Source of the DNA: Watersipora subatra
Taxonomy: Eukaryota > Bryozoa > Gymnolaemata > Cheilostomatida > Watersiporidae
Length of the DNA stretch: 64,000 nt
Direction: 5' to 3'
Assembly (NCBI RefSeq): GCF_963576615.1
Contig: NC_088717.1
Location: 14,928,108-14,992,107 of the forward strand
Program-made: the position numbers and the translations under genes
Notes under the pieces: generated by a model
Told to the model about the DNA's origin: nothing
The model's database searches: none
What the model saw: the letters and a program-made list of their open reading frames with translations, nothing else
Shown: positions 1 to 10,894 of the stretch, piece by piece
Numbering within the stretch: position 1 is the stretch's first letter
Layout: each line of letters begins with the position of its first letter

Positions 1-271
1 GTGGGGTTGTTGTTAGTGCGCTTGTCTGCAGAACTGGTGTTTGTGAGTTCGATTTCAGTGCGATGTGTTTTTTGTTTCTATAACTTTATCGTTATAACGA
101 GACACACAATAGACCAACAGACCAACAAGCACTTTATTTTATGTATATAGATTACAACTTTAATACAAATACAACTTACTATGAAATTTTCAGGCAAACA
201 AACTACTGAATAGTACTATCACATGATGTTAATACGCATCTATTAGCACCTGTTATGGCTCTATGTCACAG

Positions 272-431
272 AGAGGGCTGTTGTGTCCAAACTTTGGATT
301 TATTGCACCCCCTGGCCCAGAAGTACCTCGGTGTACACAGGACTTACAATGCCGCAGACAAGAGAAGTGCTGCAACAAGGCTGGGGCTGATGTCTGTGTA
401 AAAGGAATAAAGAAAAGACCTAAAAATCCAG
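272..431 (+). CDS. WAP gene exon, module lacking two cysteines
   Basis: The acceptor reads gtcacag and the donor is G/gtaaac. The exon has 160 nt and leaves phase 1. Cysteine spacing C-x15-C-x5-C-x5-CC-x7-C aligns with module 2 except that cysteines 2 and 7 are absent. An alternative ATG at 263 in the same frame exists, but it gives no signal peptide, so it is probably not a real start. Confidence 0.78.
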
Positions 432-3400
432 GTAAACTCAAGTCAAACTCAATTATGGGTGATTTGGCTAGTTTCACTAACTTACCTTAATTTTATGTTT
501 TTAAAAAATACTAAAAAATAATACTTATGAAAATAATATGGTGCCTTTTGAAGTGTATTCAAATCACATATCTAGGTTATGAAATCTACAGCAGAGATAG
601 TTAAACAACATTCACGATTGTAAAAGGAATAAGCCTCACTCCTTTACCGCTCCACAAGGAACCGAACCACTTTTGAGTACAAGGCAATATATATATCTGA
701 GCACATATATATATGAATAAATACAGTGTATGCATTCAACAGACAACTGCAAGCAATTAATCTTTTCCATGCTCTGTTGTTCATTTTTTCTGGTGCTTCT
801 TATATACTAGGGTATGGTTACTTAGAAGCTCCACCCCTACTACAGAAGGGCCAATTTGGTGAGAAGTCAATCTTTCGAAAGCCGAGTCAGTAGGGGGGCG
901 GTTTCTTGTTGGCCGACTCGGTAGGAGGTCAGTCGTTTGATTGCTAACCCGGTGGTAGCTGGTCTCTCTATCTTCGGCTCGGTAGTCACTTGGTCTCTTC
1001 ATTTTTGACTCGGTGGTTACTTGACTACCATCTAACGACCGGTGGCCGGCCATTCGTGCTTCCGGTCGAGTCAAGAGCCAACTCAGTCTCTCCTCTTCGG
1101 ATCAATTCTAGTTCGAAGAGGCTGAGCAGGCTTCGTAGTCCGAGCATGGTCGGTTGGCTGTGAGGGCTCTTTCCAACCCTGGGCCCTGGTGTTTTCTGCC
1201 ATAACTCAATTATCTACTATAAAAATAATCGAAGGCTTCAGATTCACAACCAGTCCAACTGCGGACTTTATACTTTTATATTTAGCCCATAACCTGAGTA
1301 TTTTCATGCCTAAAGTGTTAACCTTTTTTCCTAAATATCCAAAATCCTCTAAGATTAATGGGCTACAACTTTAGCCAAAAATTTGTAGGAGCCAATAATG
1401 TCATAAATAAGATAAAAAATTATATTTGAAAAATCTACAAAAAGTTGAAAACATTCTGCGATTTCATCAAAACCTTCTATTCAATCGCACTTGGTCTATC
1501 ATCTCACTTCAAGCAAAGTTTAAAATCGTCTCCATATATTTTTTTGGAAATTTGATAGTGTAACTTTATTGAAGTACTACAAAGGAATAGGTAATTGTTT
1601 ACTTTTCAGTGATGGATTTGACAATTCTTTACTTTTGGTAAAACATTTTTACTACTTTGCATGACTACTAAAATACGACTTGAATTAAATACTAATAAAA
1701 TGTAAGCGGTTCTATCAAATACTTCTGCTCACCAAACTTCTGTCAGCCCTACAGGCAGATTGGTCTGCATTGCTGACTTGGCAGAGAAAGCAATTTAGGA
1801 GCTCTAGGAGCAAACAGAACACTGTTAAACGCTCTAGCCCACTAGATCGATGATCGCTGTTCCATCCATTCAGCCCACAATCCTTGATAACACAAAGAAC
1901 CGTAAATATTCGTGGTTAACTTCCAGCTATGAGCTAGTATCAAAGAAAGTGTTCCATAGATAAATGAGTTGAATTTATTTGTTTTGATGCCAATCTTTAC
2001 ATTTTGCGATAATGGGTGGTCAGCATGTCTGACAGCAAATTGATTCCATCGCAAAGTCAAGTTCAAATATTTAATGTTTTCGAGGTCAACATGGTAGGTT
2101 TCTGCATTACAGTTGGTCTCTGTTCAGTGATTAGCATTATTACTGTTTGGTAGAAAGAGCAGTTTAGAGTTGAATGTCTTTTTTCCTACCACCACAAACT
2201 CGTAGAATTTAGCCCACAGCAGCTCCTTAATGTATAGTGATGGAACGTCATGTAAGTCCGTCCATCACATTTACTAACTAGAAGTATCTGTAGCACTTGA
2301 CGTGAATAACAAACACCAGAATGTCTAATCCGATACTCTTCAAAATAGCCCCTGTGTACTAACACTCTGTAGCCTTGGTGCTAGAGGTGGAACGAGACAC
2401 GAGACGTCTCGAGTATCGACCTGTCTCGTCTCGTATCGGTCTCGTCTCGAGTTAACTATTGCCAAACTCGAGACAGGAAATAGAACTAAAGCGCCTGCGC
2501 ACGGTCGTTAAAACATGGCTTCTTGCGGTAGCAACAACTCCATATATTGTAACAGATTGCGGGCAGCTGCCTTTAAAGTTCTACCCGGTCCGTTACTACC
2601 TGTTGCTATTGATTATGTTGGCCACTGAGTCTAATCATGTAGTCCGGACAACGGCCCTGTTATATTTTAGTTCGGTTCTGTGTTCTTAAAACAGATACCG
2701 GGTCGTATCTAATTGCTCTTCGGATAATCCGATAATTGCGATAGATCAAACTTGAACTGAAACTAACATTATCTGATCATGTGACTTACAATTCCCGCTA
2801 TATGGCGCGAAAAACTTCTACAGCATTTTTCAATCATCATAGCGGACCAAAAGGCTCATCATTTTTATCAGAGGATGATATGCAATCGTTCAAGCTAAGC
2901 TTAAAAAATCAAACATATTTTTATGCTACGTTTTGAGATATCAGTGCTCAAAGTTGCAGCATTACGATGCCGTTAAAATAGACGCGTAAGAACAATAGAC
3001 ATGGTTTTTATCGCAAGCGTGAAGTATATTTGTGAAAATAGTTCGACGAATAAGGATGCATGAAAGTGTAAACATAAACTATCTCGCACACATTTTAGCC
3101 GTTTTAGCACACATACGTCACATTTTAGCCGTTTTGGAAAACGAATCCAAACTAGGGCGGTCTCGTGTGGCTGCGATTTTCTGTTCGTTTTTAGCTTTTA
3201 CGAGCTTTTAATCACATTCCCACATATTTGGCACCTACAACACAATAGAGTAAGACATGGCGAATCTTTTGATACCAAATAACTGTAATGTGAATTTTGT
3301 TGCAAGTCAACCTTTAATAAATTGGATAACTTTTGCGGGTAAAATGTCTGTATTTTATCGTATCGTGTCTAAACACCAACTGACCTTCATAAAATTCGGG

Positions 3401-4584
3401 CCTCTTTTACGTATATACTACCAATCGCGAGTAAAACTTGCCCGGACACGGAGAAACGAACGAAAGGCCGTGTTGACCATAGTCCGTGTTCGGTTAACAA
3501 TGACGTTTTGTTAACTCAATATAAGAATATACATGTATACAGTAATTAATATAATTTCATGAGTACAATTTAAATATAATTCACATACTACAGTTAACAC
3601 ATAAACAAAACTTAACATTAATGAAACGATAAGAATGAAAGTGTTATCGTGTGTTCTTTTAGTTGCGGTATTTCTTTGTAGAGCGACGGCTATCGGTTTC
3701 ATTACACATTACATTAAAAAGTAAGAACTATTCAATAGATGGTAAAAATATACATGTACAAAGCAATATGTTTATAATAATTATGATCGATCAAGCTCAA
3801 AATTCTTAGAATATATAACTTCGGTATTTTAGAGCTGTTTGTGTCACTTTTGTTTACAAAAACTACATGCATATCACTATAATAATTAAAATGTTGTATT
3901 TAAATCGTTTACACCAGTTGAAAATTCAATTTAAAAATAGATTTATTAATTTATATATACCGAGTAGCTAGTACTTGTGTAGTGAAATCATCACCAAATG
4001 CTCATTATTTTACTGTCTCGTGTCTCGAGTCTCGACTTTTCACAAGACAGTGTCTCGAGTCTCGTCTCGAACTTAAAAAACCTGTCTCGTTCCACCTCTA
4101 CTTGGTGCACTACATACTGCTAGAAAAAACCAAGCGAGTATTTCTAGAGTGTTCTTTTAACACATTACTTCTTGAATAAAGAAAGATTTTAAGAAAATGT
4201 CTAAGTTATGTGCTTAACTTGGTTTTTTTAAACGTATCAGTTTTTGATAATATTCTTGTGACACTTGTAGGACAGAGTCCGACTTGAGAAGACAAAGGTG
4301 ACTTCGAAACTAATTACAGTTGGCAATTAACAATGGCTTTTTTGTGACACCTGTAGGCAGGTGTCCTACCCGAGCAGGAATTGCTGATCTAGAAACTTAC
4401 TACAGTTAGTAATGACCTTCTTGTGACACTTGTAGGCAGGTGTCCGACCCGAGCAGAAATGGGTGAAGATCGTCCCTGTCTTGCAGACATCGGAGGATGC
4501 GTTGCTGACAGCCAATGCAGAAGATCAGAAAAATGTTGTAGAGACTTTTTCTGTGGCTACAAGATCTGCATGCGATCGCAATAA
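272..4584 (+). CDS. WAP (four-disulfide core) domain protein, 3' part, two exons
   Basis: Two exons, 272-431 and 4436-4584, join in phase 1 and end at TAA 4582-4584. The joined frame encodes two WAP-type modules of about 50 residues each. The second has the full eight-cysteine pattern of the family, with a CC pair after C-RRSEK, and the chain ends just after its last cysteine. The first has only six cysteines. WAP proteins are secreted protease inhibitors or antimicrobial peptides; that role is inferred from the fold. A signal peptide and any further modules must lie in exons upstream of the window, because exon 272 begins after an AG acceptor and no leader is visible. The intron is about 4 kb and carries a hAT transposon. 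A poly(A) signal follows at 4715. Confidence 0.8.
432..2381 (+). other. WAP gene intron, left part
   Basis: AT-rich intron sequence with no coding signal. The one notable stretch is a GC-rich island with degenerate repeats at 840-1180, listed separately. Confidence 0.6.
840..1180. repeat. GC-rich degenerate tandem repeat island
   Basis: Against an AT-rich background this stretch repeats the words gactcggta, ggctcggtag and cccggtggta with a spacing of roughly 40-45 bases. Linkers resemble ttggtctctc. About five weak copies can be seen between 880 and 1030. A 97-codon open frame on the minus strand crosses it, but it looks like low-complexity chance. Origin unknown; it could be an old minisatellite or a transposon fragment. 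Confidence 0.5.
2382..4100. mobile_element. hAT-superfamily DNA transposon, non-autonomous
   Basis: The ends are perfect 17-bp terminal inverted repeats, TAGAGGTGGAACGAGAC. They are flanked by an exact 8-bp duplication, CTTGGTGC, at 2374-2381 and 4101-4108. An 8-bp duplication is diagnostic of hAT (and a few related) transposases. Subterminal regions at 2400-2460 and 4016-4090 carry many copies of gtctcg/cgagac, probably transposase-binding sites. The interior is 1.7 kb. The longest open frames, 2459-2689 and 3257-3514, show no recognisable hAT domain, so mobility would need a transposase supplied in trans. It lies in the WAP intron. Confidence 0.88.
4253..4460 (+). repeat. Triplicated 3' splice-site segment of the WAP intron
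   Basis: A unit of about 82-86 bases occurs three times, beginning near 4253, 4339 and 4420. Each copy starts with ttgtgacac(t/c)tgtag and runs into the first codons of the exon. Only the third copy continues into the open WAP frame. Splicing to copy 1 or copy 2 would hit a stop within a few or about 16 codons. See findings. Confidence 0.8.
4436..4584 (+). CDS. WAP gene terminal exon, complete eight-cysteine module
   Basis: The exon starts after ttgtag at 4435 and completes the split glycine codon left by the previous exon. It encodes C-x11-C-x6-C-x5-C-x5-CC-x4-C-x4-C, then four residues and TAA. The first few codons lie inside a segment present in three tandem copies, see 4253-4460. Confidence 0.82.
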
Positions 4585-4714
4585 GAGTTGAAAAGATGGA
4601 AACTAACTCAATGATGTCACTACTTGGCAAATATTGAAGTGGATTTTATCTTTCTTCAGCGATGTCTAGTACTCACAGTGTATTATAGTATTTGTTAATA
4701 GTTATAAGTTTAAA

Positions 4715-4720
4715 AATAAA
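4715..4720 (+). terminator. Poly(A) signal of the WAP gene
   Basis: AATAAA lies 131 bases past the stop codon in AT-rich 3' UTR. A second AATAAA near 4789 is an alternative. Confidence 0.55.
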
Positions 4721-5665
4721 TATTTATTTACCTTAAAAGTATTATAATAAACATAACTTAATGCCAGTTATGAATAAAAATCGTAAGCAATAAAATGCCA
4801 TTGGGTTGCTGAATGTATGACAGAGTAAACAAGCAAAAACCAAGAAGCTGCCAAGCACTTGTATTTCAATAAAATTATCAAGCACCTGCCAGACACCTGT
4901 AAAATTCATGAAGTACATGTATCTAAAGTCTCAGACAGCAAATGTTTATGTGTTTAACTGGCACAGTGTATTGTAAGCTTTCTTTGCTTGATTTGTTTCT
5001 CGAATTAATGTATAACTGGCATCAAGGTCAAACAACTCCTAATTTTTTCTCTTAGGAATCACCTTAGCCAAGTGAAACATATTTACGTAGCTTTTGTTAC
5101 TCGCTTCAAAAAAACTGTTTGTGTCATCCCCAACTTGTTGAAGAACAACAAGTGTATACTAATCATATTTTGAGAAGCCTAATAATAAAATAATAATTAA
5201 TCAAAAGGTGTTGAGTTTGTTTTCTCAAGATTTATGAAAAACATGGAAAGAATTACTTGGCTGAAAGACAAAAAGTTTATAATACATATTCTGTAGCTGA
5301 CAGATTTAGTGCTGGTGTTTAAATGCTATGGCGAAAAACTTGTTCAAATACCTAGCAATTGGTTGATTTAGACTGACAACCACCCCAATCATTGGTAAAA
5401 CTTTTACAATGTAAATCAAACAGTCAAGGATAATGAACAAACACAAATGTTGGTGATAAAAGTGCATAATACAAACATAAGAACATCCGTGATCTTATTA
5501 ATTCAGGGTGTTCACTTTGTCAAAAGATAGAGCTTTTTGTTTCATATATAGAATCTGCCATAGCATGGTCTCTGCTCTACATAATAAAAAATCTGCTAAA
5601 CGAATCTGAGATACTTCAACCATAAAATTGCAGAAGATTCAGAGTATAAAAACTTACCAGTTTTT

Positions 5666-5714
5666 ATGCATCACAGTTTGAATGTTGCTTAGCAACATTC
5701 AAACTGTGATGCAT
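5666..5714. repeat. Perfect 24-bp palindrome with 1-base centre
   Basis: The arm starting atgcatcacagtttg at 5666-5689 is exactly mirrored at 5691-5714 around a single base. Function unknown; it could be a cruciform-prone site or a tiny foldback remnant. Confidence 0.85.
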
Positions 5715-7031
5715 TAAAGTTTAAATCGGTATCTCTTGTAAGACTCTCTTATTCTCTCATGTCAAAACAAGAGTAAAAAGTCAATGGTCTTAAACTGTCC
5801 AATTTCTGTATTATCTTTTTCCTCTCTCATTTAACACCTTCTGTAAGCTGCGAGCTTATTTTCTACACAAATTATGTGTAAGCCATTCACTACTCCGCAC
5901 TATGTTTGCTTTTTCCAGAAAATTCCTCTATCCATTTAAACCACAGACACAGTAAAAGCTACCTTTGACTTGAACACAACCAGCATCAATACATGCAGCA
6001 AACTATATTATAACTGTCTGCTACTACTGATAACAAGAAAAGGTGATTAACTAATAACATGGAAAATTGTTGTCTGTTTGCTATTGCTGGGTCCTTGCAA
6101 GCAAATTCAGACATAATACTGCGATAGAATAACCATCTATTGAAAAAATGACATTTCATACAAAAAACTATCTTGCAAATTGAATACTAAAGTCTTCTGA
6201 CCTAATAAACCTAATAGCTACCAATAAATGATTTACTTCGCTGTGGAATTGAATAAATTTTATATTATGACTACATTATGAGAACTTGGACACTATATCT
6301 GGTACCGGTCGATTAAAAATTATATTTGCTGGATTATTAATGACACAAGTACTAAAAATTCTTGTAGAAACCAAGACCTTCATCATAGACAGGGTTGTCT
6401 CTTTGATAATACCGCTAAGGTCGGGAGTCGTTCATTGAACATCTTAACATAACATATAACCAGTTACAATTGATTCCAATCAGGAGGGTTAAGATCAAGA
6501 TTACAATAGAGAATGTCTCATGAAGGCCTCTATGCTCACTCAAAGAACTTTTTGAAATTATTAGAGTTTGAGGTGTAAATTCTAAAAGTAGACAAGAAGG
6601 ACAGATGTGAAAGGTCAAATCAAAATACTGTACTTTGATTGAAACTGATCAATGAGAAAACATTTATCATGGACATTTGAACATTTGAATCAGGACAGCG
6701 AAAATCGGAGACAAGTTCCATAAATAAGCATCACATTTGTAGTGGTAGACCGGACAGATAACTAAGACTGCAAGAACAGGAATCTTTGAAATATCATGAT
6801 AAGGTCTATGTTCATGCATTCTAAGTATTCAAAGGTCTAAGGATCCTGTCAGGATTAGGGAATTAGGTCAGTGCGTGAGTTAGATTATAAAAATTAATAT
6901 TGACAAGGTGGTTTTAAGAAGTGACTTAACAGTTCTAGCAAAGAGAAATAAAAGGCAAATCTTTGCTTTTGTACACACAGCCAAAGGTGTGTCAAATAAA
7001 TTTTTATTATGCAAGGACTATAAACAAAAAA

Positions 7032-7363
7032 AATATACAATAAAATGAATTGCTCCACAACAATAGTATTTAATATGAGCAGCTACAACCATGGCACTGT
7101 GTTCAATAAACAGTAAGTAGTGATAATTGATATTAGTTACAATAAGATGAGATAGCAGAATATGAGCGCCAAAGAATACCATTGCATCTCTAAACGATTT
7201 ATTTATAAATGTGATGACTATCCCAATATTAAAGTTTACAAAAACTATAAACCAATCAAAAAATATATCAGAATACCATTTGAGATTGCGGGCATTTCTA
7301 GCTGAAAAAGTCTTGGATAGTAAACTGCATACTTGATTGAAGACTGGCAGATTTCTGTGACCT
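7032..7363. repeat. Dispersed repeat, copy A
   Basis: About 330 bases that recur in the same orientation at 8433-8763 with scattered substitutions, roughly 90 percent identical by eye. No terminal inverted repeats are visible. Copy A contains a 125-codon open frame on the minus strand that copy B does not keep, so it is not taken as a gene. Confidence 0.8.
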
Positions 7364-8162
7364 CTTTGATGACGGTAAAGTATGAGGCCTGGCACTTGAC
7401 TTAAGATGATCTGAAATAAATATGTAGCGAGTTAGGAAGTAGCGAGTTAAGGAATATCAAGAAAATTTTTAGCGCAAAACATTCGCATCTACTAGAAAGT
7501 TCAGCTAATACTCAAAATAGAGAGTACGAGCTTGCACTAGCAATAGTGATGTGGGTGGTAAGTGCATCCACAAGCCTCAGAGCCAAAGATGATTCCCTAT
7601 TAAGGCCATCAGCTATCCCGTACGTTGATTATAACACTAGAAATATGCATCAAGTGCCCCAAACGAACTAGCAGTAGTTTTGAATTCTTCTACAAAGCAG
7701 TCAAGCATAATGTGCAGTGTTCTCTGTAAGTAATACAATTGTGCACCATTGATGAACGATCATCACTGAATATTCACATCTAAGTTTACCAATACTGTAC
7801 TTGTAAAATAATAAACTCTGCTCTTGACAAGAACAGTTCTGTGTATCAAATGACAAACCGTAGTCCACAACTGAAGGACCTGATTTAACTTTTCCCGCTT
7901 GTTAGTGAGAAGTTTACACCACACCATATCCGTAAGTAGATTAATGTATATATCGCTATGAAAATAACTAACTGATAACTTAAAAACAATGACTGCCAAA
8001 AATTTAAACCACAATTTCTACTCTGTCAAGCGGAAAACTACTATTTTTTCTGAGATATTTTTGTCCGTTCCGCAAGCTGTCATAAGGTATAAATAAAGAA
8101 TTGAAAATTTGTGTATTTAGCACTGCATTTAGACTATAGCCTAAATTTCCAACTATAGCTAT

Positions 8163-8282
8163 GTTTTGTAATGTTTCGTCACTTACACTACACTATCTTC
8201 TGTTTTGAAACGTAGGCTAAATCTATAGCCTACGTTTCAAAACAGAAGATAGTCTAGTGTAAGTGACGAAACATTACAAAAC
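8163..8282. repeat. 57-bp near-perfect hairpin
   Basis: Arms 8163-8219 and 8226-8282 are reverse complements with one mismatch around a 6-base loop. Only 120 bases in total, so the element is almost all stem. It could be a snap-back MITE or a hairpin-RNA locus; sequence alone does not decide. Confidence 0.85.
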
Positions 8283-8432
8283 AATCGATAAACGGTCACA
8301 GCACTGATCAGAATGACTGCCAACTGATCCAAGTCCAAATAACTCATTAAACAAACTGATAGATGTAACAAAGGGTTTTTCTATACATGAGCAGGTGATT
8401 ATATTTCTACATTTCCTACATTCGAGCAGGGA

Positions 8433-8763
8433 ATATAACAATAAAATGAATTGCTCTACAACAATAGTATTTAACATGAGCAGCTGCAACTATGGCACTG
8501 TGTTCAATAAACAGTAAGTAGTGATAATTGATATTAGTTACAATAAGATGAGATAGCAGAATATGAGCGCTAAAGAATACCATTTTATCTCAAAACAATT
8601 TATTTATAAATGTGATGACTATCCCAATATTAAAGTTTACAAAAATTATAAACAAATCAAAACATATATCAGAATACCATTTGAGATTGTTGGCATTTCT
8701 AGCTGAAAAAGTCTTGGCTAGTAAACTGCATATTTGATTGGAGATTGGTAGATTTCTATTACC
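8433..8763. repeat. Dispersed repeat, copy B
   Basis: Second copy of the 7032-7363 sequence. It is flanked by two similar 28-base stretches, gattatatttctacattt near 8397 and gattatatttttacattt near 8783, which may mark the insertion or duplication boundary. Confidence 0.78.
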
Positions 8764-9490
8764 TACTATTTCTATGAAGTAGGAGATTATATTTTTACAT
8801 TTCCCAAGATACTAATTAATCTCAAATATTTTAAAATATAATCACATCTGATAAATTAATCTCATTATAATAAACCTCTAGTGGCCTATTGAACACCAGT
8901 TGAGAACCAACAGACAGGCAGTCTATGCCGAGACAATAGGTTACATGGTTTCTTCTTCCCATGTATTTTAAATGCATTACCTACTACAATACCACGCAAT
9001 TAAACTGAGAACATATGGCATAGATGCATAGATGCATAGATGCGTACATCATATGAGATAGATTAGTAGATAGACACACAAAAAGGGAAAAAGATAGAAA
9101 GAATAAGGTTCAAGTAAAAAGATCTATCAAGGCAACGATGGGCATTTCAACTCGTTATAATATAAATGCCCTGAAGATCTTTATATTTTATATCCTTTGT
9201 GTTTTACAAATTACAATTACGCATGTAATGTTTGTGAGGCATAGCAGTCGATTTGTTGCCAGTGAACAATGAATAATTCATGGAATATCCAAAATGCCAA
9301 ACTAGTTGGTTCAGGGTAAAAGGATTATCAACAGATTGTCAACATACGAATGGTGTTATTCCTGAATATCGCTCGAAATCAGTGAATCACAAACATCCTA
9401 CTGCTAGTATAAACACATTATTAGGAGAAATTGGCAGAAATTCAGAATTCCATGGCAACTCGTTGACAAATATACACTGAATTTGCTTAC

Positions 9491-10894
9491 CATTGTTATG
9501 TTTCTTGATAGATTTGTCAGCTTCCCAAATGACACAGACATCCTCATCTCCGTCTCTAGACAGACTGTCACCTTGATGTTCGGTAGAAATATGCCCTACA
9601 CAAGCCTCTGTGCTCAGACTTGAATTCCCATCAGGTAGCAACTGTTGAAGCTCCTTATCCTCTTGGCTGCCGGCTGTCAATTCCTTGTTAACTGACATGC
9701 TTTGCCCAAAAACCTCCGACTGTAAAGGCCCATAGTGCTTATTATTAAGCTTACTCTTTAAAGATCTATGCGCCTGAGATAAAATTTCAGGTGGCTCATT
9801 GGAAGCTGATTTTCCTTGCTTTAAACTGGCGAGGCTATGAGACACTTCTAATGAACCAGTTGAAGTCAGTCGATGAAACATTCTCTCTTCTTCTTCAACT
9901 GCTTCAAAAACTGACAGCTCTGACTCATTCTCCTCAGACAACTCATCCATCACCAGACTATCTTCACACTCGCTTCTGGCAAATGTTGCATCATTGCTTT
10001 CCTCATTCCATATGCCAATTATTTCATCTAACAATTCATTTTCTTCCAAGGCTTTGCACAAGGAGTTCGAAGAAGAAGAAGCATCATCAACTGAAGATGC
10101 TGAGCTGGCAGGTCTTTGATTGGAACTTGTAAATGATGAAGCCTCAGTTGGCATTGCTTCTAAAACAGGCTTCGCAATTTCAACATCTGAAATGTCTATG
10201 ACTGCTGCAAGGTCAGCCCCGGACTGTGCAGGTCTTTTGTAACATGGATTTTTGGGAGCTTTAAGATATTTCTGAATACCACCTAGCTTTGGTTCACCTT
10301 TTCTTGGACTTTTAGATGCAAATGGATCCACCGTGCCGCTGGCTACAGTAAACGTCTTTATACTACGAGTCGAATCCGGCTTTGTATTGGCAACCTGTTT
10401 TAATGGGGACGCTAGACGTGAAGTGTTGTGAGTGGCTTTCTCAAATGAGTCAAATGGATCGACTGACTTAGAATTCAGTAAGAATGACTTCATATCAAAG
10501 CCTTTCTCAACTTGTACAGAAGGAGGTTCCCAATCAAAGGATCTCAGTGGATTATCATTTATTCGTGGGTGAGCTTTTTCCAGACTTTCAAATGGATCAA
10601 TTGGCTGCTGTCCTGCAACAAATGGTTTCAAGTCACATCCTATAAATTTCCTTGGAGACTCGATTTTATTTTCCTTCCGTTGAGGAGAAGTTGGAAAATC
10701 GTCAAATGGGCTGACACGTGCAGATGTGAAGGACTTAATGCTGCAGTGAGGTTTAGTTGGTGTAAGGGGGTCCAATGACTTGTTGGAGGTTGTCAATGAA
10801 TCAAAAGGATCTATCAATGATCCATTGTGAGCTTTTTGAAAAAACTGTGTGAGATTCTGACCTTCGATGTCTTCAAATTTGCCAGCAGACAGGC
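9491..10894 (-). CDS. POLH: POLH exon 9 (long C-terminal tail with DPF repeats)
   Basis: Large exon of 1404 nt after ctttgtag. It begins LSAGKFEDIEG and holds NLTQFFQKAH, which fits the FFxxxx form of a REV1-interacting motif. It then has about six spaced copies of a module with K-[SPT]-F followed by [IV]DPF-[DE]-S, for example LIDPFDSL, PIDPFESLEK and SVDPFDSFEK. It continues as acidic Ser-rich sequence and GIQKYLKAP. It ends at AATG/gtaagc in open frame. If that donor is not used, the frame reads 34 further codons to a stop at 9387. Assignment to POLH rests on phase continuity and order. Confidence 0.8.

Larger units (their letters stand above)
4800..9490. other. Intergenic region and probable 3' end of POLH
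   Basis: AT-rich, no confident exon on either strand. The last exon of POLH (ubiquitin-binding zinc finger and C-terminal PIP motif in other animals) should lie here on the minus strand, because the exon ending at 9491 stops at a good donor in open frame. I could not identify it. The region holds a short palindrome (5666-5714), a pair of direct repeats (7032-7363 and 8433-8763) and a long hairpin (8163-8282). Confidence 0.5.

Noticed and set aside
3257-3514. hAT transposase exon at 85 codons
   Set aside because: No RNase-H-like or dimerisation-domain residues of hAT transposases are visible.
6415-6618. Minus-strand frame with C-P-S-C and a later H-R-G-L-H, considered as the missing POLH ubiquitin-binding zinc finger
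   Set aside because: The Cys-His spacing is about 20 residues instead of about 12, the flanking residues do not match, and no acceptor in phase 1 stands before it.
7018-7395. 125-codon minus-strand frame as a gene
   Set aside because: It lies in a dispersed repeat whose second copy does not keep the frame, and no domain or splice signals support it.
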